Assembly: GCA_009869945.1 (NCBI GenBank)
Contig: WIXG01000080.1
Span: 1-64,000 of the forward strand
From: Mesaphorura yosii
Taxonomy: Eukaryota > Arthropoda > Collembola > Poduromorpha > Tullbergiidae
DNA: 64,000 nt
Direction: 5' to 3'
Part shown: piece by piece, positions 49,620 through 60,800 of the stretch
How the letters are laid out: each line of letters starts with the position of its first letter
Numbering within the stretch: position 1 is the stretch's first letter
Notes under the pieces: generated by a model
What the model was told of the DNA's origin: nothing
Databases searched by the model: none
Seen by the model: the letters and a program-made list of their open reading frames with translations, nothing else
Translations under genes and position numbers: made by a program

Positions 49620-50256
49620 CTAACAGCGGCGTCCAGATCGCATTACCACTGCAATTTCTTGCCATTCCTGTAACAAATAAAAATAGTTCATCAAGCCCCG
49701 ACCTTAATGTACACTCTTATATACGCTTCAGTAGTAACTTCAACAAAGTCGAACTTGTAACCTAATTAAAAAACGAACACTTGCAAGTTCTCCTGCATAT
49801 CATTGCGGAACTTACTCTTGGGTAACGGCTTTGAGCATGGTTGATAATCTTCCCCAGATTTGCGCGTTCCTGTGCACTGCAGCTGGCACAATTATTCCGA
49901 GCCACGATGGGCAGGACTCCTTTCAAATCAAACAATTAAGCATTGCATTGATGACAAGCAACCTAAATCCAATTTTAGGAGATGGCCTTACTTTTTAATT
50001 CGCTACCGATTCTATCACATGGCCCTTTGCAATTCAAACAGTTGATGTGTCTTCGCACAAGCGCGTCGTTTTGGAGAACTGCGTCGACGTTAACGCTGTA
50101 CAAGAAACAAGGTTTCTGAGTTACAGGTGGATACATTTTAATTTCAATGACCTACCCATCGAAAGGCGATGCTTGCCGGGTTACTCTGAACAGAGTCACG
50201 ACGACCAGAAGAACCATGGCCACCCACGACAGTTTCTGAATCAGTGAGGACCCCAT
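49620..50256 (-). CDS. CSP: Chemosensory protein CSP-4, compact canonical form
   Basis: Exons (minus): 50256-50156, 50095-49992, 49919-49816 and 49667-49620, giving 118 residues, the normal CSP length. No single open frame covers it; the model rests on four splice junctions whose phases all match. It has a signal peptide (VAMVLLVVVTLF), then FDGVNVDAVLQND, close to the FDNVNVDEIL start of typical insect CSPs. The cysteine pattern is C-LNCKGP-C, 18 residues, CASC. The intron after SELK is one base past Lys, as expected. Oddities are an extra cysteine inside the first C-x6-C loop and a final residue that is also cysteine (GRRC). The 48-base last exon ends the protein earlier than usual, without the normal C-terminal helix. 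Confidence 0.85.
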
Positions 50257-52225
50257 GATTGACTGAACTAGGTACAGGAGAAGAAAAATGGCGACAGATT
50301 TTTCAAACTTGAGGAACTTAGAATTTCAACTCTGATTTCATCCAGGTCCGAATTTTCTTGTGATGGCACTTGACCAAGAGCAAAAACCAAACTAAAGTGC
50401 GTGCCTTCTGGGCCCTTCAGAATACACTTCCAGCAAGATGCTGGATGTGCACAGTCCCGCAATGTAACAATGTGAGGTACCCTTCAGTACGCTTGAACCT
50501 GCTTGAGAAATCTGGACTGTGGTGGTCATTACGAGAAAAGAAGGGATGGTAAGGTCATCGTAAATATCAGACCGTTCTAAAAATAATGCCTTCATTGCTG
50601 TGCTGTGTGGCTGAGCGAACCGAAAGTTTTCTTTACTAAAAAGATGAATGTCAACTCACTCAACAATCACAAGGAATCATTGAATGTGGGTTTTCCTCAA
50701 TGCCATGCCATAAGACTAATGGAGTTAATGATGCTGCACTTTGCGCGACCGTGCAGGGGATCAACAAGTCAACAAGTTTTCCTGTCAAGAGCTTTGAGGA
50801 CCTTCAGGACTCAGGACCGTAATTTTTTGACATTGCTTTCTGGTCTTTTTACTTGAAGCCGATTTCGTTACGTCAGTGAGTTTTCTATGCTCGAGTCATG
50901 GCGGTCAATTGTCCGTCCATGTCCGTACCTTCGGATGTTAATACTCATTACACGGAGAGAGATGCAATCTCCGCGAGCTGAAGTTGCAAAGAAACTTTCT
51001 ACAAATGGCATTGAGCAGAGGGCTATTATTACACCATTCTTAAGTCAAGCATGCAAACAAACCATGAAATTTTGTGTTCAGACATTCACATCTGCCAATC
51101 AACTGATAGATCAGTTAAATATAGGTGTCTACCGTCACAAAATTTGGCCACCTCACCTGGATTCATGTTTGAATCTATATTTGCTGATTAGAAGTAGAGT
51201 AAAGCATGGGCGCACTGGGGTTTGGGTTTTCCAAAACATGTTACTTTTCTGCGAAATGATATGATGATTCTATTTTCAGATATAATCAAAAGTTGAGGTT
51301 GGTTTCCAAAGACTTGTGATTAAACTGTGAAATTACGCAACTGCTTTCCAACTCGAGCTATTAATAATTACAAAAGAATTACCACAGGCAAGTGCGAAAT
51401 TGATGCATGTTAATCTATGGAACTCATCGTCACTTGCTATCAGAGCCAACTTGGCATCGTGTCTTCGGTAAACAAATTAAACCATGAAATTAACATGCCG
51501 CGTCATTTCCTTCCCTACTCCAAACCCTCACAAGTAATTAGGAAGTAATTAAAGTGAACAGCGAATCTCTTCAATAGCCAAGAATAGAAATCGAAACTCG
51601 TCAGCTTCCTCGCCTCGTCCATTGAAGAGTAAATCGTTTAAACAATCATCAATTATCAACTCCGCAAGACGAGATTGAAAGAGAGGAAATACGCTGCCAG
51701 TAAAAGTGGTCGCATTGTTTGGCACTCGAAAAATAATTATTCGCTTATATAATCCACAAACTGCGAATTTTCGTGCATATACAAACATACTGCCAGTTAC
51801 AGATTACAGACTTTACAGATACATGTCATCGAGCCTTTCAAAAGTACTCTCATGATATTTATGCTAATGCATACAAATTTAGTCCACCGTGTCCGTTCCT
51901 CGTGCAATTAGAATGGTGTGCCTCCACTTTATTTAGGAAATCAATAATTAAGAAAATGTTAACCAGTTTTGCAACGATTACGTAATAAAAGTAACAACAC
52001 AGCGGTAAGAGGAACAGCTTCATTTGAGTGCATCTTTAATGATGATGTTGTCGTCGCACATTACATTCGTTTTTACAGTCAAATCATAACAATAGGTTAT
52101 TCACGATTGAGTTTGCTGATGCATTAGTTAAATGATTAATAATACTCAGTTGTACATCTTAACGATTGGAGAGTTGGGTCAAATGTCTTGGTTGATGCTG
52201 TATCGGTGGTGACCAGCTGAATCGC
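50257..52225. other. Intergenic DNA between CSP-4 and CSP-5
   Basis: Just upstream of the CSP-4 ATG the minus strand reads TTTTTCTTCTCCTGTACCTAG, an acceptor-like tract, so CSP-4 may have a leader intron. No other gene was recognised. Several open frames of 60-125 codons lack coding character or splice support. Confidence 0.45.
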
Positions 52226-53198
52226 TCAGCCCTGAGCCGCTGCCGCTGCTCTTTCTTCCTCCTGCTTCGCCTTTAGCCTGGCCTCAAGTTCCTTGAAGTC
52301 TTGCTCGGCCTTCTTGCGCAATTCGGGGTTATTGTTGATCTCGGCGAGTGTGCCTCGAACCAGGTCGCCAATTTCCTTTGGCGAGATGGACGAGGTGGAC
52401 AAATTGGGATTGGCGGTTGTCGTGACCAGGGTTCCGTTCTGGTCGACAACGAGCGTCTTAGACGTGATGTTGATCTTGAATTCGTCTTGCAGCTGGGTCA
52501 GATCAGACTGACTCACTTTTTGTCCACCCTGAGACACAACGTGCAACATGAGGCATGAGGCATGGGGAAATTTGGCAGGATTGGGGCATTGTAAGACAAG
52601 ATAAAACTAAACGTGCTTGACTTTTGGCAATTTACCTGGAACTTTTTAATGGCATCATCCCACTCTTGTGGATAGTTCTGCTGGATGAATGCCACGAGTT
52701 TTCCAGCCTGGGCCTTCTGCTCAGGGCTGCAGTTGCGGCATCGGTTGGTAATGAGTTCTGGAATTGTCACTGCGCACAACACATAACAGAAATCGTGTTA
52801 CTGCGTTTCAGCCGTAAACTCCAGTTAAACAGGAAAAACTAGTTACAAGATTCACGTGAATCATAAGCAGTGCGAGGAATGTATGTTCACAATAATGAGA
52901 AATAAAAATTCCTTTTTCTCACATTACATTACGGACTTACATTTAATGTATTTTCCAATGCGATCACAATGGCCATCATAAAGAAGACAGTTCAACTGGA
53001 AGCGGACTGCGCGTGGATTCTGCGAAGAACCATGAAATATTACCATTATGAAAATTCGATTGCAGACAATTTTTCGCAAAATCTTACCTTGAGGTACTGT
53101 TCGATGTTGATGTTCTGGAATTCGCGAGGAATGAGCTGACCAGACGCGCAGGCGACCACGAAGGCCAGGGCGATGGAGACAAGAAAGAGTTTTCCCAT
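52226..53198 (-). CDS. CSP: Chemosensory protein CSP-5 with charged helical tail
   Basis: Exons (minus): 53198-53088, 53019-52941, 52769-52636 and 52528-52226, giving 208 residues. A classic signal peptide (MGKLFLVSIALAFVVACASG) is followed by FQNINIEQYLKNPRAVRFQLN. The core is CLLYDGHC, 18 residues, CRNC, then the helices KLVAFIQQNYPQEWDDAIKK. The intron after KYIK is one base past Lys, matching the family rule. The last exon adds about 100 residues not found in ordinary CSPs: a polar linker, then a highly charged predicted helix (PELRKKAEQDFKELEARLKA) ending in an alanine run. A consensus TATA box lies 5'. All phases agree, so the extension is part of the transcript rather than a neighbouring gene. 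Confidence 0.88.
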
Positions 53199-56100
53199 TT
53201 TGGAATGATCTTTGTTCAGCTGCAGTGCGAGCACAAATGTGGACGAAATCACTAATCGAGTCTCGGAAAAGATTTATGGTTTGCGAAAACTTGTTCTGTA
53301 AGTGGCTTGCAAATGTGATTTGCGAATCGCGAGTCACAGACACGACACTACAATGACTGAACAGGAGACGACGTCGACACGCGATGCTGATGCGAAGAGA
53401 CAACCTTTGCTAAATCTCTTGCAAAATAAAAGTGAACTTGGACAACTCAATGCTGTCCACTTTTATATCCACAATTCGTAATACCGTGGAATGTGTTTCC
53501 CACCGACCGTCTTAAGACTACATTTTCGCAAATCAAAAAAATCGCAGCTCGAAAGCGGACAACGCATGCAATTTAAGCCTCGGTCCCAAGTTCGTTTTAC
53601 AGAGAGGATGGAGGATCCAAAAGGTACAAAAAATACCCATTCTCATCATGCTATCCTTTGAATGTGGTTCATTATAACAGCCGCTCTGCATGTAATCTTT
53701 CTTTACGTAATCGTCAATCGTTTAAGAAAGGTTCAGGTACTTCTTAATAAAGCGACTCGATTCTTTGTACGTATATGCAAGTAAATATCTAGGCACTGAT
53801 GAGATTCGTAAATTAATGTTTAGCACGTCTGCATTAAGCTGTAAAACTTCAATTTATCGCTTCATGCATCCAATCCAATTTGTAATTTTCTGGACAGACG
53901 ATGGGCGTCATGTGGAGGTAACTATTCCAGAGGATAAAATCAATTATCATCACAAGACCACTGCTAATGAAGATCATATTCCATTGAATCCATTAGGAGT
54001 CCCCAATCTTCGCTATGCATTGCGGGTGCACCATAAGCATCTTCACACACCTTTGTCATACACTCACTTTCAGCTCATACCTGCGACCTTTCCATTTTCT
54101 TTCCTAATTCTTTGTAATCAATTACTATGCGTCACCTCACTAATTAGTTGACCAAATGTTTACTCAACAACACAAGCTGTACATAACAGAAAGACCCACA
54201 GCAGTGCCCATTGGGACGACCCTGACAAACCAAACCAGAGCATATGTCAACGATTGAGGTGACTCATTGATGCTCATCGGTAAAGACGTCATTCATATCA
54301 GTAATTGAGGATAACTGTCTTGCCATTAAGTCGATTTGCTGCACGAGGGAATAAAAAGAGTAACTTTGGTTGTCAAGCATGATTGAATATTATATCGTAT
54401 GGTTTGTGTGGCAATGCAATGGGTTATCAACCATTCTGAATTCTGGGAATCCCGAAACAACTTAAAACCTGAATTTGAGCTTTGCAATAATGTTGCAAAG
54501 TGCAACTCGCAACTGACGTCAAGCTCATTGCCACATTTTATATCAACATTGCGCAAGCAACGCGTATTGACCGATCTGAGACCATTGTTCTTAGATTCGG
54601 GACATCCTCAGCTTCAAATCCAAAGAATATCAGGCTAATCAGGCACTTCAACTGCCGTATCTGTCAAATAGTCATGTTCCACTTCAAGGAACGATACTTA
54701 TCTCGCGCAGTTAAGTGTTTCCTGCGTTCGATCCAGGGCCTTACAGCTCATACAGCGGAAAGCAGTAATTTGCATTTACGGGACGCGTGTGGTGCGAGAG
54801 TAAATGAACCTTCGGTTCATTATTGGAATTAGGTGAAGTGACTCACCGCTGCGAAGCACCCAATCCGTCGGTTACTTACTTTCTGGAGTAGGGATTCACA
54901 GATTCAAAGGTTGGGAGCCGGGCCGGGCTCAATTTCCCAAGAGTCATTGAGCAACACGAAAAGTAAAAAACGCATGGCCACTTAACTCACTCAAGCAGAA
55001 GGTAAAGGTAATCAAGTCAGCATGATTTCAGTAAACTAAGGCTCAGGCTCAAGTTCAAGGAAGCTCTGTTCTCATAATACAATTTACACATTAATGTGCT
55101 TGGCAGCTTCCTTTTCACATTTTATATGAGCATTAAGACTTGTTCACCTGCTAATTGGGCGATCAAAGACGCAATGGCAGTCATTATTCCGGTGGAAATT
55201 TTCAGTTTTTTTGCGCGGAGTAACATAGTGATGTCCAGGTCTAGCCAAAAGTCGACCTATTCGCATTGATTTTGTGATGTTTTCTCAGACTTGGGACACT
55301 GATTGACACATGATTCATCATTTAGCGGTTAGAGTGGATCTTATGCCGTAGAATCTACGATGACTCAGGATTCTGCGAACTTTGTGGCGCAATTCGTCAC
55401 CACGAGCCTCACTTTTGTTTTAGGTCACGCCTGCCTGTGAGCTCTTCCATTGCGCATAACCTTAGGCGTTAATGTGGACGCTAATTGACCATTAATTAGG
55501 TAACAGCCGCCAGACCATGCACGTAATTACCACTTAACAAAGTTCTTGGAGGGAACAAGGGACAAGCAATGAGACGATTAACAAAAACGAAAACTCACAT
55601 TGAGCAGTCATGTTTTACAACTGCAGTTTCAAGGCGAGAGATGTGTACATAAAAATAGAAATTGATAATCGACGCAAATGATCACCATTTGTAAATGTCA
55701 TTCAGCTGCTGACCAAACAAGTGGAGGGCAGATATTTTTTTGTGTGCTTGAAGGCAAACCTGCTACTTAAAAACAAAGTCATAATCGATTCTGTGAGTCC
55801 ATGAGTTAATGATCACTGCCGTAGAATTCGCTGTGGTTAAGAGAGTTTTAAAGTTAAAAACTTTTACGTATGGTGAGTGATTGCAGTTACAGCTACTTAT
55901 CTGTTAAATCTCCGTACAATTTGCAATTAATGAAATGTAATCGAAATGATCAATTCATTCAAATCACAGTATGCAGCTCATCTAATAAAAGTGAAGATGT
56001 CCTTAAATATATAATCATTAAAATTAAAAATCTTTGCTGATCCTTGATGTTAATGTGGCATTCCTGCTGAGTTTGCTCGCTGCTTGCGTTCATTTGGCTA

Positions 56101-56464
56101 GTCAGGCTAATCCAATAATATTCAATGATCCAGTCATTCCAACGGAATGCCGCTTCGAATGTTGGATTTTGAATGAAGAATAAGGCCCACATCTAATTAA
56201 CAATGTTGAATTCCATCGTTCTCATGATACGGCAAAGCCAACAAAGCCAATAGTTTGTACGCAGTAGCGGTAACTTCAACTCGGAAGGTTTCATGAACGC
56301 GAGTCGTTGCTCTTGTCAGTTCAGCTACCTGAAATAAAAACACGGAGTATCTGAAAGCATCCATCAGTGCACAAGATCCCTGCATCTTCGTGGAATTGAT
56401 AACGCATCTGTGACAGTGGTTCTTTAATTGTAGCGTCCATCCTACTCTCTCTATTCACGTCGGA
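53199..56464. other. Intergenic DNA between CSP-5 and MAT1
   Basis: The two genes are divergent, so both promoters lie here; only the CSP-5 TATA box is recognisable. Two minus-strand frames at 55959-56385, near the MAT1 start, were considered and not accepted. Confidence 0.5.
53460..53467 (-). promoter_or_regulatory. TATA box of CSP-5
   Basis: TATAAAAG on the minus strand is an exact TATA consensus. A start about 30 bases downstream would give a leader of roughly 235 bases before ATG 53198. Confidence 0.55.
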
Positions 56465-57680
56465 ATGGATTCGGACAACTACGGATGCCCTCGCTGCAAA
56501 ACCACCAAATATCGTAATCCGTCGCTTAAATTGCTGGTCAACTCATGCGGTCATCCGCTTTGCGTATCGTGTATGGAAGTACTATTTGTCAAGGGTAAGA
56601 TCTGATCCTCTAATTTGGGCTTCTAATTTTCATTAATTTGTTCTCTTTTTCTATTACTCGGTAGGTTCAGGACCGTGCCCAGATTGTGGAATTATTCTGC
56701 GTAGAGGTGCGTTTCGAGAGCAGCTCTTCGATGACCCATTCGTGGAACGCGAAGTTGATATTCGTAAAAGAATTCTGAAGGATTACTGCAAAACAGAAGA
56801 CGACTTTGCCACCCTGCGAGAGTACAACGACTATCTTGAAGAAGTAAGTCGCATACTTTCATCAGGATTTTCTTCAGCTCGAATTAACGAATCCTTTCTC
56901 TCCTGTTTGCAGATTGAAACCATTGTATTTAACCTGGTCAAAAACAATGATGTACTGGAAACCAGCAAAAAGATAGAACAATACAAAAAAGAAAATTCTG
57001 ACCAAATTAAGCGAGCGCGGATTCTTGGCAACCCACACATTCACGAACTTGATGAAATTCTTCGGCAGGAACGGCTGCAGGCTCAAGAAAGAGACTTTGA
57101 GAAGACAGTCCTTGAGAAAGAGGAATTGATCCGCCGTCAAAAAACCAAAGAGTCGTTGATCGACAATTTGATGTTTTCTGATACCGATGCCAACGCCATT
57201 TTGACCGAATACAAGCATAAAGCAGAACAAGATGACATCCAGGCAAAAGCCATCTTAGAAGCTAAGAGGGCCGAGTTTTTAGCTACGGCTGCTGCAACTA
57301 CACCAAAAAATACAACGAGCACTAAAGTAACTAAGCCAGGATTCTTTTCTACTGGTGTATCAATCGGTTCCGCTTCGTCTCAAGTAGCTCCCGTTGTATC
57401 TGTCAAAGAAGAGTTGTTCCTTTACGAAGACATAAATTATCACGACCAAATAATTCCAACGCTTGATGACATTATTACAAAGAAGTACGTGAGCAGTTAC
57501 AGAGATACTACAGCAGAGGAAGTTGCTGGCGGCTACCACATTAGTAAATCTGTCCACCGTGGATTGCTGGACATCCTGACGCCGGGCAATATGGCATTTG
57601 ATCCTGAGACTGATGGGGTTGGACTTTCTGATGAGTACGAAGATTCTGATCTCGATGAGTCCAGAATGGATACAAATTGA
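56465..57680 (+). CDS. MNAT1: CDK-activating kinase assembly factor MAT1
   Basis: Exons: 56465-56594, 56665-56843 and 56913-57680, giving 358 residues (309 in human). MAT1 is the third subunit of the CDK7-cyclin H kinase and of general transcription factor TFIIH, acting in the nucleus. The N-terminal RING finger is intact: [29 protein letters not shown] and GPCPDCG. It is followed by the family-specific [29 protein letters not shown] and [13 protein letters not shown], then a long charged coiled coil. The C-terminal kinase-binding part contains FFSTGV and [16 protein letters not shown]. The last 35 or so residues are an acidic extension beyond the human end. The second intron is only 69 bases with no in-frame stop; splicing it out gives the family sequence. 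Confidence 0.94.
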
Positions 57681-57708
57681 GAACGCCCTCCGAAATCCAT
57701 GTACCTTG

Positions 57709-57714
57709 ATTAAA
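57709..57714 (+). promoter_or_regulatory. MNAT1: Polyadenylation hexamer of MAT1 (ATTAAA)
   Basis: The common variant ATTAAA lies 29 bases after the MAT1 stop codon. Confidence 0.4.
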
Positions 57715-57765
57715 TTATTTTTGGAATCTGGCTGCACATTTTCAGTCCAATAGAAATCATTCCAA

Positions 57766-57771
57766 TTTATT
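57766..57771 (-). promoter_or_regulatory. Polyadenylation hexamer of the acetylcholine receptor gene
   Basis: TTTATT on the plus strand gives AATAAA on the minus strand 30 bases after the receptor stop codon. Cleavage here would leave only a few tens of bases between it and the MAT1 3' end. Confidence 0.45.
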
Positions 57772-57800
57772 TTCAAACGAGCATGGTGTAATTGATAATT

Positions 57801-60800
57801 TCAAGACGGTCCGTTCCAAGTTCGTTTATAGAGCGGCAAAATGAGAAGAAAAACTCCTGATGAAGCAAGTGTAATCAAAAAGAAAATCCAGAAGAGGATG
57901 CGATCTATGACTTGAGCCACCAGTCTCCATTCAGCTACCAAAATATTTTGAAATTCAAGTTCTTCCTGTTTTAAAAGCAGATGCTGTATTGACTTGAGTA
58001 GCTCTTCTTGAACCTTGGAAGTGGATGTTGGCGACGGTGAAGACAACTTGGAAGAATTAACGTTGTGCTTCGCAGATACGGAGTTATTTAGCCGATAGAC
58101 TTTTTTATGTGGCGCCAAACCCTTTGCCCGGAGATGGACCGCATGAGCAGGGCGCACTTGGTTAGGAGAATTAGAGGATATGTGCCGGTGTCTTTGCACA
58201 GGATAAAGTAGACCACCCCTTTCGTGCGCATTGGCCACGTCCCTTTCCGTTGTTTTACCGGCTTCTTTCTCCTCATCGTCCGGCGAATCGGTCGAAGACA
58301 AGTCGCCGAGATCAAGGCCAACCTCTTCGTCAATGGGAGAGATGAATTCTTGTGAATTTCCACGTCTTCTGAGCCTCGTCCGTGACAAGTGTTTGTTGTG
58401 ATTTGTCAGCGGTGGTGTTTTGCTGTGCTCGAGAATGTCATAGGTGATTCGGCCTGGTGTTAGGGTTGTGCTGTTTCCATTCTTGCTGCTCGTGTTTAGT
58501 GTTGGTGTCGGCGGCACGGGAGTCGAGTAGGAGACGGGGCCGTGTTGGTTGGGTCGATGTTGACTGATCAGGTACACTTGCTGCGTACGTCTGCCGACCC
58601 CAGATTTGGCGAGGTGTGGCAGCAACAGACTTTTCTCGCGAAGGAAATCGATGTCATCCTTGGGCAGAAAAGCTCTGTAACATCAAAAACAAAAAAGCAA
58701 GGGTGAAATTTCAAGCGTGCGTCATGAAATTGTTAGACCTTTACTATTTGACCACATTATGACTAGCAATTAGATCATTCACATGAGAGCACGTTCCGCA
58801 TGAAGCACTTTGACGTGCTAATCTGGAAACGGAAGCTCGAGGGATATGAATGAGTACTGGAATACGAGACAGTTGGCACTCAAAGAGTATTTACTCGTAC
58901 TCCGTAACCGTTTGACATAATTAGCCTTTTATATTTATGGTAATGTGCATAACTCTACTTGTAAATCATATCAAAGGCTGAGAATCCTTACTTTCTGCTC
59001 AAAAACTTTGTTTCACTTTCGAATTTTGAACTTTTGAGAAGTCACATCGATTCAGTTCACAAAGAGACACTGAATCCCATACCTTAGCCATGGTGGAATG
59101 GGCTGCACACGCGGGCCCAGGTAGTGCAGGTTCAAGACCACGACGGTCACGATGACTGATATGGACGTGATGGCCATCACCGCAGTGAGGTAAATACCTG
59201 GAAGATTAAGGAGTCGGACTTTGTTCACGGTGGGCGTCAGTGCGAATATGGAATGGGGAAATGTTCTCTTGTCAAAACGCGACGAAGTGCAAATAAATCT
59301 TTGAACTTGCCTATCAAAGGTATAGAAGTCGACGTTTCTGGCATTTTTTCAGCTATAGCCAACATGAAAACTGAAAATGCTAATAGAACAGTAATCCCGA
59401 GGGCGACTTTCTCACCACTACAAAGAGAAATTCATAAACCAGTGACTCGTCAAACGACAAATTAAACCGGCAGGTGCATATGTGGGCTGGTGAGGGGTCT
59501 GCGTACCTGTCCGGTGGCAGGCAGAAAACGAGCAGTGTCAGAATTGACAGCATCATGCATGGCAGGACGATGTTGTAGATGTAATACCTGAATGAGAGGC
59601 AAGACACTAATTAAAAGCCAGTAAACAAGATTTGCTTTCACCGACAGACTCGATTTTCTATTCGCACTGCGGCGTGTGGCGATTATGGTTATTAATCTCA
59701 TTACTGTGTTCTAGCAAACTGTAATTTTCATTGATGTGGTTTCAGCTGGCACAAGAAGGCCTATTGACTTTCACTTTCTAGAGGCATTGCAATTAATTGG
59801 CTGGAAAGGCAGCAAACCGGCGTAAATTCTCCGTTGTGGGTTTAATTAATTTCTCCACCTGCCATCTCAACTTATTCCATCGATTGAAAAACTCGTACGC
59901 TTTTTCGTAAACAGGGGCTCCTATTCAGTATTCCGCATACTGAAAGTTGCATGGGCAAAATATGGAACAGAAGGTCAGCTTTGTGTAATGATGCCATAAA
60001 GTCATTTCTTCGGCGACAATTGACATTTAAAAGGTCATTATCAAAGTAAAACAATGTTCAATTGTTCCGGGAAAGGGAGACCCCGAAGGACGTGGACGTC
60101 CTTGGTACTCTACACACATGAGTCAAGGCAATAGTCGCCCCGTTTACAACATTATTAAACTTACAGAGTTTTACGACGTATAACGAGAGTAATCGTCACG
60201 TCCGGAAACGGCTCAGGACCTGAAAAAAGTCACAAGACTCAATATATATAGCTGTCATACTTTCTGAACACGTATACTGCACACTTTGAAGCATAATATT
60301 GAATGACATTACAGCAAGTGTAGTAAACAACGTTTCTCTGCAGTCTCGCCTCGAGGAGTTCCCATTCTCCGTTTTGGACATAATTTGTAAGATCTACGTC
60401 CGCACTGCGATTGGTGATATCAACCTATAGAGCCACGCGAAAGGGTTTTATGATCATGAGACGATAAGAATGGGAGATAGTTGAAATTCTAATAATCTTT
60501 ATGCTTCGCCGTACTTGGTACCCATTGTACGTCCAAGAGCCCAGTTTCAGCGAACAAACTTGATCATCGAAAGGGAAAAATGTGACATCCACTTGGCACG
60601 TACTTCGGAACTTTGTCGGTGGAGGCCAAAACACATTCCCGTCGTGGCTGACCTGTTTTAAATAGTAATCTAATTGAAATGAAGTCCTTGAGCGTTAATT
60701 ACCCCAATGGTTCATTGTGCCTGTTTGTGGCTCACCATGGCCCGACTCTGCATGTAGCCTCTCTCATAATCGTCAGCGCTGAAAGAGACCATAAAAATTA

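Noticed and set aside
51549..51788. Minus-strand 79-codon frame (RLAELIIDDCLNDLL) considered as a degenerate chemosensory exon
   Set aside because: It lacks the cysteine pattern and family motifs, and has no compatible splice sites.
55959..56385. Two minus-strand frames of 62 and 77 codons head-to-head with MAT1, one preceded by an acceptor-like TTTATTTCAG
   Set aside because: They are in different frames with no plausible joining intron, show no recognised motif, and have no clear promoter separate from MAT1. They could be part of a small gene, but the support is too weak.
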